Positions 7,389-8,029 of a DNA stretch of 8,029 nt are shown here, piece after piece. Below the pieces are notes generated by a model. The model saw only the letters and a list, made by a program, of their open reading frames with translations, made no database searches and had not been told where the DNA came from. Within the stretch, counting starts at the first letter, position 1, and each line of letters opens with the position of its first letter. The DNA comes from Actinomycetota bacterium (GTDB taxonomy: Bacteria > Actinomycetota > Actinomycetes > Nanopelagicales > Nanopelagicaceae): contig WLME01000047.1 of the NCBI GenBank assembly GCA_009700365.1, forward strand, positions 1 through 8,029, given 5' to 3'. Position numbers and translations under genes: made by a program.

Positions 7389-7392
7389 TAGA
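7387..7392 (+). promoter_or_regulatory. Candidate -10 box for a leaderless MFS transcript
   Basis: TATAGA occupies exactly -12 to -7 if RNA starts at the A of the ATG at 7399. No Shine-Dalgarno precedes that ATG, and an in-frame TAA lies 18 bases upstream, so a leaderless message is the simplest reading. No convincing -35 box is present. Confidence 0.4.
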
Positions 7393-7398
7393 TTCGTT

Positions 7399-8029
7399 AT
7401 GCGAGAAACTTACTCATTAGTACGGACTACCATCTACAGCGTGCCAATAGCCTTGTATGCCTTAGCCCTCGGTGGTTTTGGAATCGGCCTCACTGAATTT
7501 GGCACAATCGGCCTACTTCCTCAAATCGGAAGTGATTTTAATATCTCTGCAGCAACGGCTGGATATCTTGTCTCTGGCTATGCAATCAGCGTTGCCTTAG
7601 GCGGAATCTTTATCACAATTGCTGTTACAAAATTAGAACGTAAAAAAGTCCTGCTTGGCCTGATGACACTTTTTATTCTCGGAAATTTTATTAGCGGAAT
7701 AGCCAATACATTCTCAATAATGATGGTGGGACGAGTAGTCGCAGCTTTATGCCACGGTGCATTTTTTGGAATCGGTGCTGTAGTTGCGACCGATCTCGTT
7801 GACGCTACAAAGAAGGCCAGAGCGCTTTCCATTATGTTTACCGGTCTCACGGTGGCAAATGTTTTGGGTGTTCCGTTTGGTACCTGGCTTGGTCAACAAT
7901 TTGGTTGGCGGTCGACATTTTTAGCTATTTCACTTGTGGGAATCTCAGCATTTTTTGCAATAGTCTCACTTGTTCCACTCGATCCTCCGCACAATCCTGA
8001 GGTCGGTACCCGAAAGATTCGCGACGAAT
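7399..8029 (+). CDS. MFS transporter, DHA1 family (AraJ/Cmr/YdhP-like efflux), C-terminus cut by window edge
   Basis: The first 210 codons of a major facilitator run off the right edge, about half of a usual protein of roughly 400 residues. Six hydrophobic segments are visible at about 15-40, 52-75, 84-102, 105-131, 142-164 and 172-193, the complete N-terminal half. Family marks are LALGGFGIGLTEFGTIGLLP (22-41), the loop TKLERKKVLL (77-86) where motif A lies, GRVVAALCHGAFFGIGAVVA (111-130) and the motif C-like region around TGLTVANVLGVPFGTWLGQQ (148-167). This pattern is typical of proton-driven exporters of drugs, sugars or nucleosides in the cytoplasmic membrane. The ATG at 7399 is the only sensible start, since an in-frame stop lies 18 bases upstream. 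It diverges from the ABC operon and shares an 83-base promoter region with it. Its substrate is unknown, and a link to the operon is possible but not shown. Confidence 0.88.
   Translation, partial: MRETYSLVRTTIYSVPIALYALALGGFGIGLTEFGTIGLLPQIGSDFNISAATAGYLVSGYAISVALGGIFITIAVTKLERKKVLLGLMTLFILGNFISGIANTFSIMMVGRVVAALCHGAFFGIGAVVATDLVDATKKARALSIMFTGLTVANVLGVPFGTWLGQQFGWRSTFLAISLVGISAFFAIVSLVPLDPPHNPEVGTRKIRDE

Overview
The window is a compact bacterial locus. Five of its six genes lie head to tail on the minus strand, and one gene diverges on the plus strand at the right end. G+C is roughly 42-53% in the lines I counted by eye. A dense layout, a probable leaderless gene, TANNNT-like promoter elements and a dehydrogenase that resembles actinobacterial YdiJ-type proteins suggest a low-G+C actinobacterium, possibly a freshwater Nanopelagicales-type lineage. 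The lineage call is inference, not demonstrated. I see no RNA genes, insertion sequences, CRISPR arrays or attachment sites, and no gene-free stretch over 100 bases.

Minus strand, in order of transcription (right to left): a two-domain sugar ABC ATPase (7315-5810); a single RbsC-type permease that starts on the base after the ATPase stop (5809-4739); a secreted Peripla_BP_4-type binding protein (4686-3571); a strong intrinsic terminator or attenuator (3541-3494); a fused FAD/Fe-S 2-hydroxyacid dehydrogenase (3476-651); and a DUF1537 four-carbon acid sugar kinase that overlaps the dehydrogenase by an ATGA junction and runs off the left edge (654-1). Plus strand: an 83-base divergent promoter region, then the first 210 codons of a DHA1-type MFS exporter (7399-8029), also cut by the window edge.

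The genes read as an uptake-and-catabolism module. A ribose-type ABC importer brings in a substrate, a flavin/Fe-S dehydrogenase could oxidise a hydroxyl next to a carboxylate and pass electrons to the respiratory chain, and a kinase phosphorylates a four-carbon sugar acid. Family knowledge points to a tetronate (threonate or erythronate) or a related aldonate. The unusual point is that a flavin/Fe-S dehydrogenase stands where characterised tetronate pathways use an NAD-dependent dehydrogenase (LtnD, DenD). The intergenic hairpin probably gives much more binding-protein mRNA than enzyme mRNA. The enzyme that should act after the kinase (OtnC/OtnI-like or PdxA2-like) is not in view and would be expected just beyond the left edge.
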